From NCBI GenBank assembly GCA_963714145.1, contig OY970235.1, forward strand, positions 9,238,001 to 9,302,000: DNA of 64,000 bases, given 5' to 3'. The DNA is from JBBWZH01 sp035544115 (GTDB taxonomy: Bacteria; Actinomycetota; Actinomycetes; Mycobacteriales; CADCTP01). Position 1 is the stretch's first letter. Each line of letters begins with the position of its first letter. The notes beneath the pieces are model-generated. The model did no database searches, had not been told where the DNA came from, and was given only the letters and a program-made list of their open reading frames with translations. Positions 49,224 through 58,336 of this stretch are shown piece by piece. The position numbers were made by a program, and so were the translations under genes.

Positions 49224-49563
49224 TGCTTCTCCTTCACCCTCCGAAGCTGAACCGAGCATCAGTGGCCAGATGTGATGCCTCGGTGTGTTGCCCGCAGTAG
49301 GAGGCAGTCGTACGCCGAATGCGACCGCTAGGTGTACGGACCGTATCGCCGGTACACAGTGAAAGCTAGAGGTAACGTGGGGGATGTTGGCCAGAAACGT
49401 GGCTGGCTTTCGTAGACTTCGGGACAAAGTTGGGCCATCGTACGGAGGTAGGGGAGAGTCCCGGTCACGTCCGCCGATACGGCCCGGACGAGAGCCTGGA
49501 GCCAGCTAGAGTCGGTCGCCGACGTATCAGATGTGTCAATGGCGACCGCCGGGAGAAGCGGAC
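49224..49563. promoter_or_regulatory. Divergent control region between isomerase copy 1 and ROK copy 1
   Basis: 340 bp, AT-richer than the flanks, with no gene. It has an inverted repeat GTGTAC-N14-GTACAC (49332-49337 with 49352-49357) and CAAAGTTG at 49425-49432, an octamer repeated upstream of the second ROK gene. The ribosome site of ROK copy 1 (GGGAGAAG) is at its end. It probably holds two back-to-back promoters repressed by the ROK protein. Confidence 0.55.
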
Positions 49564-50757
49564 GTGAGGCGGATGACGGTGGTCCGACCGGAGAACGCGC
49601 ACCAGGCGCGGCTGCTTCGGCTGCTCCGCGACGACGGGCCGAGGTCCCGCGCCGAGCTCGGTGACGGCGTTGAGCTGTCCCGATCCAAATTGGCCCTGGA
49701 GATCGACCGGCTGGTCGAGCGCGGCCTGGTCGATACCGCGGGTTTGGCCGCGTCCCGCGGTGGCCGGCGCTCGTCCATCGTCCGGATCGCCGGCAAGACC
49801 CGGTTCCTCGGCATCGACATCGGCGCGACCTCCATCGACGTCGCGGTGACCGACGGCGAGCTGCGGGTGCTCTCGCACGTGGCCGAGCCGATGGACGTCC
49901 GGCAGGGCCCGGAGACGGTGATCGGCCGGGCCCTCGACCTGGTCGGCAAGCTGCGCGCGGACGACGTGGCGCCCGGGCTGGTCGGCGCCGGCGTGGGGGT
50001 GCCCGGCCCGGTCAGCTTCCGGGAGGGGGTGCCGGTCTCGCCGCCGATCATGCCGGGCTGGAACCAGTTCCCGGTGCGCGAGGCCTTCAGCGCCGAGCTG
50101 GGCTGCCCGGTGCTGGTCGACAACGACGTGAACATCATGGCGCTGGGGGAGAAGCACGCCGGCATCGCCCGGTCCGTGGACGACTTCCTGTTCGTCAAGA
50201 TCGGCACCGGGATCGGCTGCGGCATCGTGGTCGGCGGCGACGTCTACCGCGGGGTCAGCGGCTGCGCCGGCGACATCGGCCACATCCGGGTCGAGGAGGA
50301 CGGGCCGACCTGCACGTGCGGCAACACCGGCTGCCTGGAGGCCGGCTTCGGCGGCACCGCGCTGGCCCGGGACGCGCTGGCCGCGGCCCGGTCCGGGCGG
50401 TCCGAGGAGCTGGCCCGGCGGCTGTCCGAGGCCGGCACGCTGTCCGCTGTGGACGTTGCCGACGCGGCCGCGGCCGGCGACCTGATCGCGGTCAAGATGA
50501 TCCGCGACGGCGGGCGCCGGGTCGGCTCGGTGCTGGCCGGCCTGGTCAGCTTCTTCAACCCGGGCCTGGTGGTGATCGGCGGCGGGGTGGCTGGCATCGG
50601 GCACGCGCTGCTGGCCGAGATCCGGGGCGTCGTCTACCGGCGGTCGCTGCCGCTGGCTACCGGGAACATGCCGATCGTGCTCTCCGAGATGGGCGGCAAG
50701 GCGGGGGTTGTCGGTGCGGCGCGGTTGATCAGCGATCACGCCTTCGACGCCGGCTGA
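49564..50757 (+). CDS. ROK-family transcriptional regulator, copy 1
   Basis: 397 residues. N-terminal winged HTH (about 8-70: ARLLRLLRDDGPRSRAELGD, then LSRSKLALEIDRLVERGL). The ROK sugar-kinase fold follows, with DIGATSIDVAVTD phosphate loop, GVGVPGPVSF, DNDVNIMALGE and the zinc site CTCGNTGCLE. HTH-containing ROK proteins are usually sugar-responsive repressors, not kinases. GTG 49564 is chosen for GGGAGAAG 5 bases upstream and because it gives the same length as the paralogue at 54455; ATG 49573 is an alternative. It is divergent from the sugar isomerase gene and convergent with the next dehydrogenase. Confidence 0.88.
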   Translation: MRRMTVVRPENAHQARLLRLLRDDGPRSRAELGDGVELSRSKLALEIDRLVERGLVDTAGLAASRGGRRSSIVRIAGKTRFLGIDIGATSIDVAVTDGELRVLSHVAEPMDVRQGPETVIGRALDLVGKLRADDVAPGLVGAGVGVPGPVSFREGVPVSPPIMPGWNQFPVREAFSAELGCPVLVDNDVNIMALGEKHAGIARSVDDFLFVKIGTGIGCGIVVGGDVYRGVSGCAGDIGHIRVEEDGPTCTCGNTGCLEAGFGGTALARDALAAARSGRSEELARRLSEAGTLSAVDVADAAAAGDLIAVKMIRDGGRRVGSVLAGLVSFFNPGLVVIGGGVAGIGHALLAEIRGVVYRRSLPLATGNMPIVLSEMGGKAGVVGAARLISDHAFDAG

Positions 50758-50824
50758 GCTGAGCCGCCGGCCGCCAGCCGGGCCGCGCCGGCCGAGTAGG
50801 GCCGAACCGGCTGAGCCGGGCCGC

Positions 50825-50851
50825 GGGGCGCCGCCGGTGCGACGGCGCCCC
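50825..50851. terminator. 9-bp hairpin between convergent ROK and dehydrogenase genes
   Basis: GGGGCGCCG (50825-50833) pairs perfectly with CGGCGCCCC (50843-50851), 9-base loop. It lies between the ROK stop at 50757 and the minus-strand dehydrogenase end at 50872, so it can serve both. Confidence 0.65.
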
Positions 50852-50871
50852 ACGACCCGGAACCGCGTGCG

Positions 50872-52998
50872 TCACCCGGTGGGGTTCAGCACCACCTGGT
50901 CAGTGCCCGTGAGTGCCGGCAGGTTGCCGCCCGGGCTGTCGGTGTACGAGGCGGCGAAGACCGCCCGCAGGTTGCTCGCGCCGGCATGCCCGGCGTCCAC
51001 AAAGGTGGTGAAGCTCCCGGTGCAGCCGGCCGATGTGGACAGTGGGTGCCCGTGATCGTTGTGCCCGAGGATGTAGGTCACGGTGACCCTGGAGCAGTCG
51101 ACCGGCGTGTCGTCGGTGACCGTGACCTGGTAGGTCACCGTCTGTCCGAACGCGAATGGCTGGCCGGCCACCGGCGCGGTGAAGTGCACCACCGGCGTCG
51201 CGTTGCCGACGATCACCCGCTGGTAGGTCGACGCCGACCGCCCGGTGGAGTCGGTGACCTTCAGCGTGGCGTTGAAGACACCGTTCTGCCGGTAGGTGAA
51301 CGTCGGGTTCGGCTGCCGGGAGTCGACCGTGCCGTCCGCCTGGAAGTCCCAGGCGTAGCTCAGCGGGTCGCCGTCGGCATCGGCCGTCCCGGCGCTGGAG
51401 AACGCGACGGTGAGCGGCGTCAGGCCGGTGGTCGGGCTGGCCGACATGGCCGGCACCGGCGTGCGGTTGCCGCGGACGTAGTCGATCCGGGCCAGCTGCG
51501 CGCCGGGGTTCTCGGAGAAGAAGCCGTCGCCGTACTCCAGCACGTACAGCGCGCCGTCCGGGCCGAACTCCATGTCCATCGGGTTGTCGAAGACGAACGA
51601 CGGCAGCACCGGCCGGATGTCGGTCAGCCGCCCGCGCCGGTCGAGCCGGAACTCCTTGACGTAGTCGCGGGTCCACTCGTAGAACAGCGCCGCGCCGTCG
51701 TAGTACGCCGGCCACTTCACCCGCGAGGTGCTGCGCGCGTCGAAGTGGTACGCCGGGCCGCCCATCGGGCCGACGCCGCCCTCGCCGAGTTGCGGGAACT
51801 GCGGTGAGACTCCGTAGGAGTACCAGACGTCCGGCTGCTGCACCGGCGGCAGCCGGCGCAGTCCGGTGTTGTGCGGCGAGTCGTTGACCGGGTGCGCGCA
51901 GTCGAACGTCGCGCCGGACTGGCCGGTTGCGAAGTCGTAGTCGACGTACGGCAGGTCCGGGCTCATGCAGTACGGCCAGCCGTAGTTGCCGGGCTTGCGC
52001 AGGGCCACCCAGCGGCCGGTGCCGGCCGGCCCGCGGTCGGCCTCCGCCTCGGTCGCGTCCGGCGAGTAGTCACCCAGCAGGACGGTGCCGGTGCGGCGGT
52101 CCACCGCGAACCGGAACGGGTTGCGGAAGCCCATCGCGTAGATCTCCGGCCGCGTCTTCGGCGTGCCGGGGCGGAACAGGTTGCCCGCCGGGATCGTGTA
52201 CGAACCGTTCGACCGCACCTTGATCCGCAGCACCTTGCCGCGCAGGTCGTTGGTGTTGGCCGCGCCGCGCTGGGTGTCGAAGGCGGGGTTGCGCTCGGCC
52301 CGCTCGTCGATCGGGATGTAGCCGTCGGAGAAGAACGGGTTGGTGTCGTCGCCGGTGGACAGGTACAGGTTGCCCTGGCCGTCGAAGTCGATCTGGCCGC
52401 CGATGTGGCAGCAGATGCCGCGGTCGGTGGTCACCTGCATGATCTTCTGCTCGGTGCCGAGGTCGAGCCGGTTGCCGACCAGCTTGAACCGGGACAGCTG
52501 CAGGTGGCCGCGGAACCTGGCCCAGTCGGCCGCGGTGCCCTCGAACGGCGCGTCACCCTCGTTCACGTCCGGGGTGGCCGGGTCGTCCACCGGCGTGTTC
52601 AGCACCGGCGAGTAGTAGAGGTAGACCCAGTGGTTGTGGACGAAGTCGGGGTCGGCGGCGATGCCCTGCAGGCCCTCCTCGTCGTGCGAGTAGACCGGCA
52701 CGTTCGCGGCGACCGTGTTCAAGCGGGTCCGCGGGTCGTGGATCCGGACCTGCCCGGCTCGCGTGGTGTAGAGCACCCGCAGGTCCGGCAGCACGGTCAG
52801 GCTCATCGGTTCGCCGGGGTTGTCGTCGAGGGTGACCTTCTGGAAGTTGCTGTCCGGCGGGGCCTGCCCCGCCGGTGGACTGTGTTGGTCGGCCGCGCTG
52901 GCGCCGGCCGCGGGCGTGGCGCCCGCGGCCGGTGGGACTGCTGACATCGCGCCGAGCGCGATGGCCAGGCAGGCCAACGTCGTGGCTGGCTTGCGCAT
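50872..52998 (-). CDS. Secreted PQQ-type sugar dehydrogenase with PKD domain
   Basis: 708 residues. Signal peptide (MRKPATTLACLAIALGAMSA, cleavage near 30), sugar dehydrogenase propeller about 45-500 (GLQGIAADPDFVHNHWVYLY, AMGFRNPFRFAVD, NYGWPYCMSPDLPY), PKD about 505-590 (YAWDFQADGTVDSRQPNPTF) and a C-terminal Ig-like domain with LGHNDHGH and one Cys after it. The order from propeller to Ig-like domain matches the 44466 gene, without its ThuA and CBM6 parts, so the two are paralogues. GAGGAGG lies 10 bases before ATG 52998. It probably oxidises an external sugar or glycoside. Confidence 0.86.
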   Translation of the reverse strand: MRKPATTLACLAIALGAMSAVPPAAGATPAAGASAADQHSPPAGQAPPDSNFQKVTLDDNPGEPMSLTVLPDLRVLYTTRAGQVRIHDPRTRLNTVAANVPVYSHDEEGLQGIAADPDFVHNHWVYLYYSPVLNTPVDDPATPDVNEGDAPFEGTAADWARFRGHLQLSRFKLVGNRLDLGTEQKIMQVTTDRGICCHIGGQIDFDGQGNLYLSTGDDTNPFFSDGYIPIDERAERNPAFDTQRGAANTNDLRGKVLRIKVRSNGSYTIPAGNLFRPGTPKTRPEIYAMGFRNPFRFAVDRRTGTVLLGDYSPDATEAEADRGPAGTGRWVALRKPGNYGWPYCMSPDLPYVDYDFATGQSGATFDCAHPVNDSPHNTGLRRLPPVQQPDVWYSYGVSPQFPQLGEGGVGPMGGPAYHFDARSTSRVKWPAYYDGAALFYEWTRDYVKEFRLDRRGRLTDIRPVLPSFVFDNPMDMEFGPDGALYVLEYGDGFFSENPGAQLARIDYVRGNRTPVPAMSASPTTGLTPLTVAFSSAGTADADGDPLSYAWDFQADGTVDSRQPNPTFTYRQNGVFNATLKVTDSTGRSASTYQRVIVGNATPVVHFTAPVAGQPFAFGQTVTYQVTVTDDTPVDCSRVTVTYILGHNDHGHPLSTSAGCTGSFTTFVDAGHAGASNLRAVFAASYTDSPGGNLPALTGTDQVVLNPTG

Positions 52999-53109
52999 GC
53001 TGAACAGACCTCCTCGTACCGGTGATTGGCCCGTGGTACGAGACCCGCCGAGTCTCAAGTGGACAGTTACGGCACTGTCCGGGCCCAGGATGGTGCGGGG
53101 GCGTCCGCG

Positions 53110-54096
53110 CTAGAAGCGGACTCCCTGCAGGTAGCGGTAGCCGACGGCGGCGGTGGTCAGCGCGTCCGCCGGCCGGCGCGGTGCGGTGCCGGCGTCGTCC
53201 CGCTCGACGATGAACTCGACGACGCCGGCCTCCCGGCCGTGCGCGAAGATCCGGCCGAAGTCGATCAGACCCTGACCGGGATCCTCGAAGCTGCCGGCCT
53301 GGTTGAGGTCCTTGACGTGGAACTGGCGGACCCGGCCGGCGTGCTGCCGGATCAGGTCGACCGGGTCGCGGGCCCCGCGCCAGGCCCAGAACAGGTCGAT
53401 CTCCAGGTGCACCAGGTCCGGGTCGGTCTCGGCGGCGAGCACGTCGTGCCCGCTGCGGCTCGGGTCGTCGGTCAGCGGGAAGAAGTCCCAGTTGTGGTTG
53501 TGGTACCCGAGCGAGAGCCCGGCCCGCCTGGCCATCTGCCCGGCCCGGTTCAGGTCCCGGGCGAACGCCCGCCAGCTGGCCTTGTCCCGGGTGATCGCGC
53601 CGGTGCCGAAGTCGATGCCGAAGAACGGGTGCACGATGTAGCGCGAGCCGAGGGTGTTCGCGTCCCGCAGCGCGGTGCTCCAGGCGGCCTGGTTGAACGG
53701 CTGCGGGATGCTGACGTGACCCGAGCTCGACCAGATGCCGTGCGCGTCGAGGGCGGCCTTGAACTGGGCGGCGGTCCGGCCGACGAAGCCGGCGTGCTCG
53801 ACCCGGGTGTAGCCGGTGCGGTGCAGGGCGGCCAGTGTGCCGTCGAGATCGGCGGCGAGCTGGTCACGAAGCGTGTAGAGCTGGATGCTGATCTTGTCGA
53901 CCGGGACCCGGTGCGACGAGGCCGGCGAGCCACCGTGTCTGGGCTCAGCGGCGCCGGCCGGCGAGGCGAGCGAACCCATCGCGCCGGCCGCACCGGCGAC
54001 CGCGGCCGTGCCGGCCGCGGTGCGCAGGAAGCCCCGCCGGCTGACGAGTCTGGCCATCTCGCGTGGGCTGACAGCCTCCTCGTGACCAGTGCACAT
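53110..54096 (-). CDS. Tat-exported sugar phosphate isomerase/epimerase-like TIM barrel, copy 2
   Basis: 328 residues. Twin-arginine signal VSRRGFLRTAAGT (about 18-30), cleavage after AGAA, then an AP_endonuc_2 barrel: ISIQLYTLRDQL, GYTRVEHAGF, SSSGHVSIP, YHNHNWDFF, HLEIDLFWAW and RQFHVKDL. Paralogue of copy 1 but without the His-rich linker. Together with the adjacent secreted dehydrogenase it would convert an oxidised sugar outside the membrane. GGAGGAG precedes ATG 54096 by 8 bases. It is divergent from ROK copy 2. Confidence 0.87.
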   Translation of the reverse strand: MCTGHEEAVSPREMARLVSRRGFLRTAAGTAAVAGAAGAMGSLASPAGAAEPRHGGSPASSHRVPVDKISIQLYTLRDQLAADLDGTLAALHRTGYTRVEHAGFVGRTAAQFKAALDAHGIWSSSGHVSIPQPFNQAAWSTALRDANTLGSRYIVHPFFGIDFGTGAITRDKASWRAFARDLNRAGQMARRAGLSLGYHNHNWDFFPLTDDPSRSGHDVLAAETDPDLVHLEIDLFWAWRGARDPVDLIRQHAGRVRQFHVKDLNQAGSFEDPGQGLIDFGRIFAHGREAGVVEFIVERDDAGTAPRRPADALTTAAVGYRYLQGVRF

Positions 54097-54454
54097 TCGC
54101 GATCTCCTCCCGCTGGGTTGCCATCAGGTTTCGATCGCACCGTACCTACTTTGACCACAAGCTGGAACATGTTAACCGATTCGATCTCTAACTTTGCGCC
54201 AGGGCGTCGAGGAATGTCGCAGGCCTGCCGGTGATCGGTTCCGCTCGACCTGACCCGAGGAGGTGCATCGTGTCGAAGAATGACTACTGTGGGTAGTCGG
54301 ATTCTGATGTCGCCGGCAATATCGCACCGACTTTTGTCGAATCAAGACCAAAGTTGACTGGTAGCAGGGCGAAGGTCTTGTCACCTGATGGAAACTTCCT
54401 CTAGCGTTCCGGTCCACCACGTTGTGTTCGGCGCATGACGGGAGGTGCTGCACC
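54097..54454. promoter_or_regulatory. Divergent control region upstream of ROK copy 2, with ROK-type operator candidate
   Basis: 358 bp without a gene. ACTTTTGT (54330-54337) and ACCAAAGT (54347-54354) form an imperfect inverted repeat, 7 of 8 pairs, typical of ACTTT-type sugar operators. Two further half-sites occur toward the isomerase promoter (ACTTTG near 54149 and 54191). CAAAGTTG at 54349-54356 is shared with the first ROK region. GACTAC/GTAGTC near 54282 is a minor stem. The ribosome site GGGAGG is at 54440-54445. Confidence 0.6.
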
Positions 54455-55648
54455 GTGACCATGCCATTCGTCGCTCGACCGGAGAACGAACCGCAATCGC
54501 GCGTGCTGCGCCTGCTGCGGGACGAAGGGCCCGCTTCCCGGGCGGAGCTGGCAGACCGCCTCGACCTCGCCCGGCCGCGGTTGACCGCGGACCTGGAGCG
54601 GCTGACCGACGCCGGCCTGATCCGCACCGGCGGTCCGGCGGCGTCCCGCGGCGGCCGCCGGTCGATGACGGTCACGCTGGAGCCCTCGCTCCGGTTCGCC
54701 GCCGTCGACCTCGGTGCCACCTCGCTGACCCTCGAGGTCGTCGACGCGCACATGGCACCGCTGGTCAGCGTCGAGGAGCCGATCGACATCCGCACCGGCC
54801 CGCGGCCGGTGCTGGCCCGGGTCACCGAGGTGCTGGCGAAGCTCCGCTCGGAGGGCCACTTCGACACGCTGGCCGCGCTCGGCGTCGGGTTACCCGGCCC
54901 GGTCAGCTTCCGGGACGGCGTGCCGGTGTCGCCGCCGATCATGCCGGGGTGGAACCGGTTCCCGGTGCGCGAGCGGCTGGCCCGCGAGTTCAGCTGCCCG
55001 GTCGTGGTGGACAACGACGTGAACACCATGATGATCGGCGAGCGGTTCGGCGGCGTCGCCCGCACCGTCGACAACGTCATCTACGTGAAGATCGGCACCG
55101 GGATCGGCGCGGGCATCGTCGTGCACGGCGAGGTCTACCGCGGGACCGACGGCTGCGCCGGCGACATCGGGCACATCCAGGCCGACCCGGACGGTCCGGT
55201 CTGCCCGTGCGGCAACGTCGGCTGCCTGGAGGCGACCTTCGGCGGCACCGCGCTCGCCCGGGACGCGCTGGCCCAGGCCCGCAGCGGCGCTTCACCGGCG
55301 CTGGCGGAGCGGTTGACCGCCAAGGGTGGACTGTCCGCTGTGGACGTAGGTCTCGGCGCGGCCGGGGGTGACCCGGCCAGCATCGGGCTGATCCGGGACG
55401 GCGGCCGCCGGGTCGGGGTGGTGCTGGCCGGTCTGGTCAGCTTCTTCAACCCGGGGATGATCGTGATCGGTGGCGGGCTGGCCGGTCTCGGCCACCTGCT
55501 GCTGGCCGAGATCCGCAGCGTCGTCTACCGGCGCTCGCTGCCGCTGGCCACCGGGAACATGCCGGTCGTGTTATCCGAGCTGGGCGGCCGTGCCGGTGTG
55601 GTCGGCGCCGCGGTACTGGCCAGCGACCATGTCTACGCGGTCTCGTGA
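54455..55648 (+). CDS. ROK-family transcriptional regulator, copy 2
   Basis: 397 residues, the same length as copy 1 and closely similar throughout: ARPENEPQSRVLRLLRDEGP, GRRSMTV, DLGATSLTLEVVD, GLPGPVSFRDGVPVSPPIMP, DNDVNTMMIGE and zinc site CPCGNVGCLE. HTH at 8-70, ROK fold after that. GTG 54455 is used because GGGAGG lies 9 bases upstream; ATG 54461 is next. It is followed after 8 bases by the ABC transporter ATPase, so it is probably the first gene of the transport operon and represses it until its sugar is present. Confidence 0.88.
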   Translation: MTMPFVARPENEPQSRVLRLLRDEGPASRAELADRLDLARPRLTADLERLTDAGLIRTGGPAASRGGRRSMTVTLEPSLRFAAVDLGATSLTLEVVDAHMAPLVSVEEPIDIRTGPRPVLARVTEVLAKLRSEGHFDTLAALGVGLPGPVSFRDGVPVSPPIMPGWNRFPVRERLAREFSCPVVVDNDVNTMMIGERFGGVARTVDNVIYVKIGTGIGAGIVVHGEVYRGTDGCAGDIGHIQADPDGPVCPCGNVGCLEATFGGTALARDALAQARSGASPALAERLTAKGGLSAVDVGLGAAGGDPASIGLIRDGGRRVGVVLAGLVSFFNPGMIVIGGGLAGLGHLLLAEIRSVVYRRSLPLATGNMPVVLSELGGRAGVVGAAVLASDHVYAVS

Positions 55649-55656
55649 GGGCACCC

Positions 55657-57153
55657 ATGAGTCTCCTGTCTGTCAGCGGCGTGGTGAAGGAGTTCCCCGG
55701 CGTCCGGGCCTTGGACGGGGTGGACCTCGCGGTCGAGGCCGGCGAGGTGCACTGCCTGCTCGGGCAGAACGGGGCCGGCAAATCCACCCTGATCAAAGTG
55801 CTGTCCGGGGCGCACAAGGCCGACAGCGGCGAGATCCAGTGGAAGGGCGAGCAGGTCTCGTTCCCCACGCCGGTGGCCGCGCTGCGCGCCGGCCTGGCCA
55901 CGATCTACCAGGAACTCGACCTGGTCGACGGGCTGTCGGTGGCGGAGAACATCTTCCTCGGGCACGAGCCGTCCGCGCTCGGGTTCAGCCGGCGGGGCGC
56001 GATGAACGACGCGGCCCGGGCGCTGCTGGCCCGGCTCGGCCATCCGGACATCGGCCCCGCCCGCGAGGTCGGCACGCTGTCCTCGGCCGGCAAGCAGGTG
56101 GTCAGCATGGCCCGCGCGCTCTCCCACGACGCGCAGCTGATCGTGATGGACGAGCCGTCCGCCGTGCTGGACGGCGGCGAGGTGGCCAACCTGTTCCGGG
56201 TGATCCGGCAGCTGACCGGGCAGGGCGTCGCGATCATCTACATCTCGCACCGGCTGGACGAGATCCGCCAGGTCGGCGACCGGGTGACCGTCCTCAAGGA
56301 CGGCCGCACCGTCGCGGTCGGGCTGCCGGCGAAGACCACCCCCACCGCGGACGTGGTCCGGCTGATGACCGGGCGCAGCGTCGAGTACGCCTTCCCGCCC
56401 CGCCGCGCGCCGACCCCCGGCCGGCCCGAGCTGTTGCGGGTGGCCGGGCTGAGCCGGCCGGGCGAGTTCGCCGACGTGTCCTTCACCGTCCACAGTGGAG
56501 AGATCGTCGGCCTGGCCGGGCTGGTCGGCTCCGGCCGCTCGGAGATCGTGGAGACCGTCTACGGCGCCCGCAAGGCCGCCGCCGGCAAGGTCAGCGTCGA
56601 GGGGCGGACGCTGCGGCCGGGTTCGGTGCCGGCCGCGATCCGGGCCGGGCTGGGCCTGTGCCCGGAGGAACGCAAGAGTCAGGGCCTGCTGATGTACGAG
56701 CAGGTCTACCGCAATGTCTCGGTGTCCAGCCTGAGCCGGTACTCCCGCGGCGGGTTCATCGCCCGGGCCGCCGAGCTGGCCGCCGCCGCGCGCACCATCA
56801 CCGAGCTGGACGTCCGGCCGGACGACCCGCACCGGGTGGTGCGCACGCTGTCCGGCGGCAACCAGCAGAAGGTGGTGCTGGCCCGCTGGCTGCTGCGGGA
56901 CTGCCGGCTGCTGGTGCTGGACGAGCCCACCCGCGGGGTGGACGTCGGCGCCCGGGCCGAGATCTACCGGCTGATCCGCCGGCTGGCCGACTCCGGAGTG
57001 GGGGTGCTGCTGGTGTCCAGCGAGATCCCGGAGGTGCTCGGCCTGGCCGACCGCGTCCTGGTGCTGCGTGAGGGTCGGGTCGTGCACGCGGGCGACGCCA
57101 CCGAAATCGACGAGTCCGGGGTGCTTGACCTGGTGATGGAGGGGGCTGCGTGA
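55657..57153 (+). CDS. Sugar ABC importer ATPase (RbsA/MglA type, two nucleotide domains)
   Basis: 498 residues. The first ATPase half has Walker A GQNGAGKST near 38, Walker B LIVMDEPSAVLD and switch His in YISHRLDEI, but its signature LSSAGKQVVSMARAL departs from LSGGQ. The second half has the usual degenerate Walker A (GLVGSGRSE), intact signature LSGGNQQKV and Walker B LLVLDEPTRGVD. Energises import of a monosaccharide such as ribose, xylose or inositol through the following permease. ATG 55657 has GAGG 6 bases upstream; GTG 55645 overlaps the ROK stop. It overlaps the permease by 4 bases. Confidence 0.92.
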   Translation: MSLLSVSGVVKEFPGVRALDGVDLAVEAGEVHCLLGQNGAGKSTLIKVLSGAHKADSGEIQWKGEQVSFPTPVAALRAGLATIYQELDLVDGLSVAENIFLGHEPSALGFSRRGAMNDAARALLARLGHPDIGPAREVGTLSSAGKQVVSMARALSHDAQLIVMDEPSAVLDGGEVANLFRVIRQLTGQGVAIIYISHRLDEIRQVGDRVTVLKDGRTVAVGLPAKTTPTADVVRLMTGRSVEYAFPPRRAPTPGRPELLRVAGLSRPGEFADVSFTVHSGEIVGLAGLVGSGRSEIVETVYGARKAAAGKVSVEGRTLRPGSVPAAIRAGLGLCPEERKSQGLLMYEQVYRNVSVSSLSRYSRGGFIARAAELAAAARTITELDVRPDDPHRVVRTLSGGNQQKVVLARWLLRDCRLLVLDEPTRGVDVGARAEIYRLIRRLADSGVGVLLVSSEIPEVLGLADRVLVLREGRVVHAGDATEIDESGVLDLVMEGAA

Positions 57154-58217
57154 GCGAGCGGACGGACAACGTGGTGACGCCGGAGTCCACTGTGGACCTT
57201 CCGCCGGTGGACGAGCAGGCGCGGGTGGAGGCGGTCGGCGCGCAGGCCGGGCAGCAGAGCCGGGCGCCGTCCTGGGTGGCCGGCCGGCTGGCCGCGCTGC
57301 GCAACCTCGGTCTGGTCGCGGTGCTGGCGATCCTCGCGATCATCGGGCTGGCCACCACCGACGGTCAGTTCCTGACCACCGGCAACATCGTGAATATCCT
57401 GACCAGTGCCTCGATCATCGGCGTGGTCACGGTCGGCATGACGTTCGTGATCATCGGCGGCGGGATCGACCTGTCCGTGGGTGCGTTGGTCGCCCTGTCG
57501 TCGGTCTGGGCCACCACGGTGTCCACCCAGTCGTACGGCGTCGGGGTGATGGTGCTCTGCGCGCTGCTGGTCGGGATGGGCGCCGGCGCGGTGAACGGCC
57601 TGCTGATCTCGTACGGGCGGTTGGTGCCGTTCATCGTGACGCTGGCGATGATGGTCTCCGCCCGCGGCCTGGCCCAGCAGCTGTCCGACCGGAAGACCCA
57701 GCTGGTCAGCGTCGACTCGATCAACTCGCTGGCCACCACGAAGTGGCTCGGCGCACCGCTGCTGGTGTACATCTTCGCCGGCGTCGTCATCCTCGGCTGG
57801 ATCGGGCTCAACCGGACCACGTTCGGCCGGCGGACGTTCGCGGTGGGCGGCAACGCCGAGGCGGCCCGGCTGGCCGGCATCGACATCCGCCGGCACACCG
57901 CGCTGCTGTATGTCCTGTCCGGACTCTGCTGCGGTATCGCGGCCATCATGATCATGGCGCGGACCACCACCGGCAGCAGCACCCACGGCGACCTCTACGA
58001 GCTGGACGCCATCGCCGCGGTGATCATCGGTGGCACCCTGCTCACCGGTGGCCGCGGCACGCTGGTCGGCTCGATCCTCGGTGTGCTGGTGTTCACCACG
58101 ATCACCAACCTGTTCGTGCAGAACAACCTGCCGACCGAGGTGCAGAACATCGCGAAGGGTCTGATCATCATCGCCGCTGTGCTGCTGCAGCGCAGGGGCA
58201 AGGCGGCCGCCACGTAG
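57150..58217 (+). CDS. Sugar ABC importer permease (RbsC type)
   Basis: 355 residues with a cytoplasmic N-terminus of about 50 residues and eight to ten membrane spans (LVAVLAILAIIGLATT, GVVTVGMTFVIIGGGIDLSVGALVAL, LLVGMGAGAVNGLL and others). The BPD_transp_2 signature GGIDLSVG and the EAAxxxGI-type coupling loop NAEAARLAGIDIRRH are present. Pairs with the preceding ATPase and following lipoprotein to import a monosaccharide or cyclitol. GTG 57150 overlaps the ATPase stop. The window's recurrent palindrome occurs in codons 12-16 (STVD). Confidence 0.92.
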   Translation: MSERTDNVVTPESTVDLPPVDEQARVEAVGAQAGQQSRAPSWVAGRLAALRNLGLVAVLAILAIIGLATTDGQFLTTGNIVNILTSASIIGVVTVGMTFVIIGGGIDLSVGALVALSSVWATTVSTQSYGVGVMVLCALLVGMGAGAVNGLLISYGRLVPFIVTLAMMVSARGLAQQLSDRKTQLVSVDSINSLATTKWLGAPLLVYIFAGVVILGWIGLNRTTFGRRTFAVGGNAEAARLAGIDIRRHTALLYVLSGLCCGIAAIMIMARTTTGSSTHGDLYELDAIAAVIIGGTLLTGGRGTLVGSILGVLVFTTITNLFVQNNLPTEVQNIAKGLIIIAAVLLQRRGKAAAT

Positions 58218-58336
58218 CCCGGTCCGGTGGGGTCCGGCTGGCGCGGCCCGACCCCGCCGCCGCTGCTGACGCGCTCATCTCTGGGAAAACGTCCGGGTCC
58301 CGGGGTCGGGATCTGCTGTCCACAAAGGAGTGTTTC

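Noticed and set aside
54280..54357. A 25-codon ORF (MTTVGSRIL...) in the ROK copy 2 control region
   Set aside because: No good ribosome site, overlaps the operator-like repeats, and has no hydrophobic or precursor-like character.
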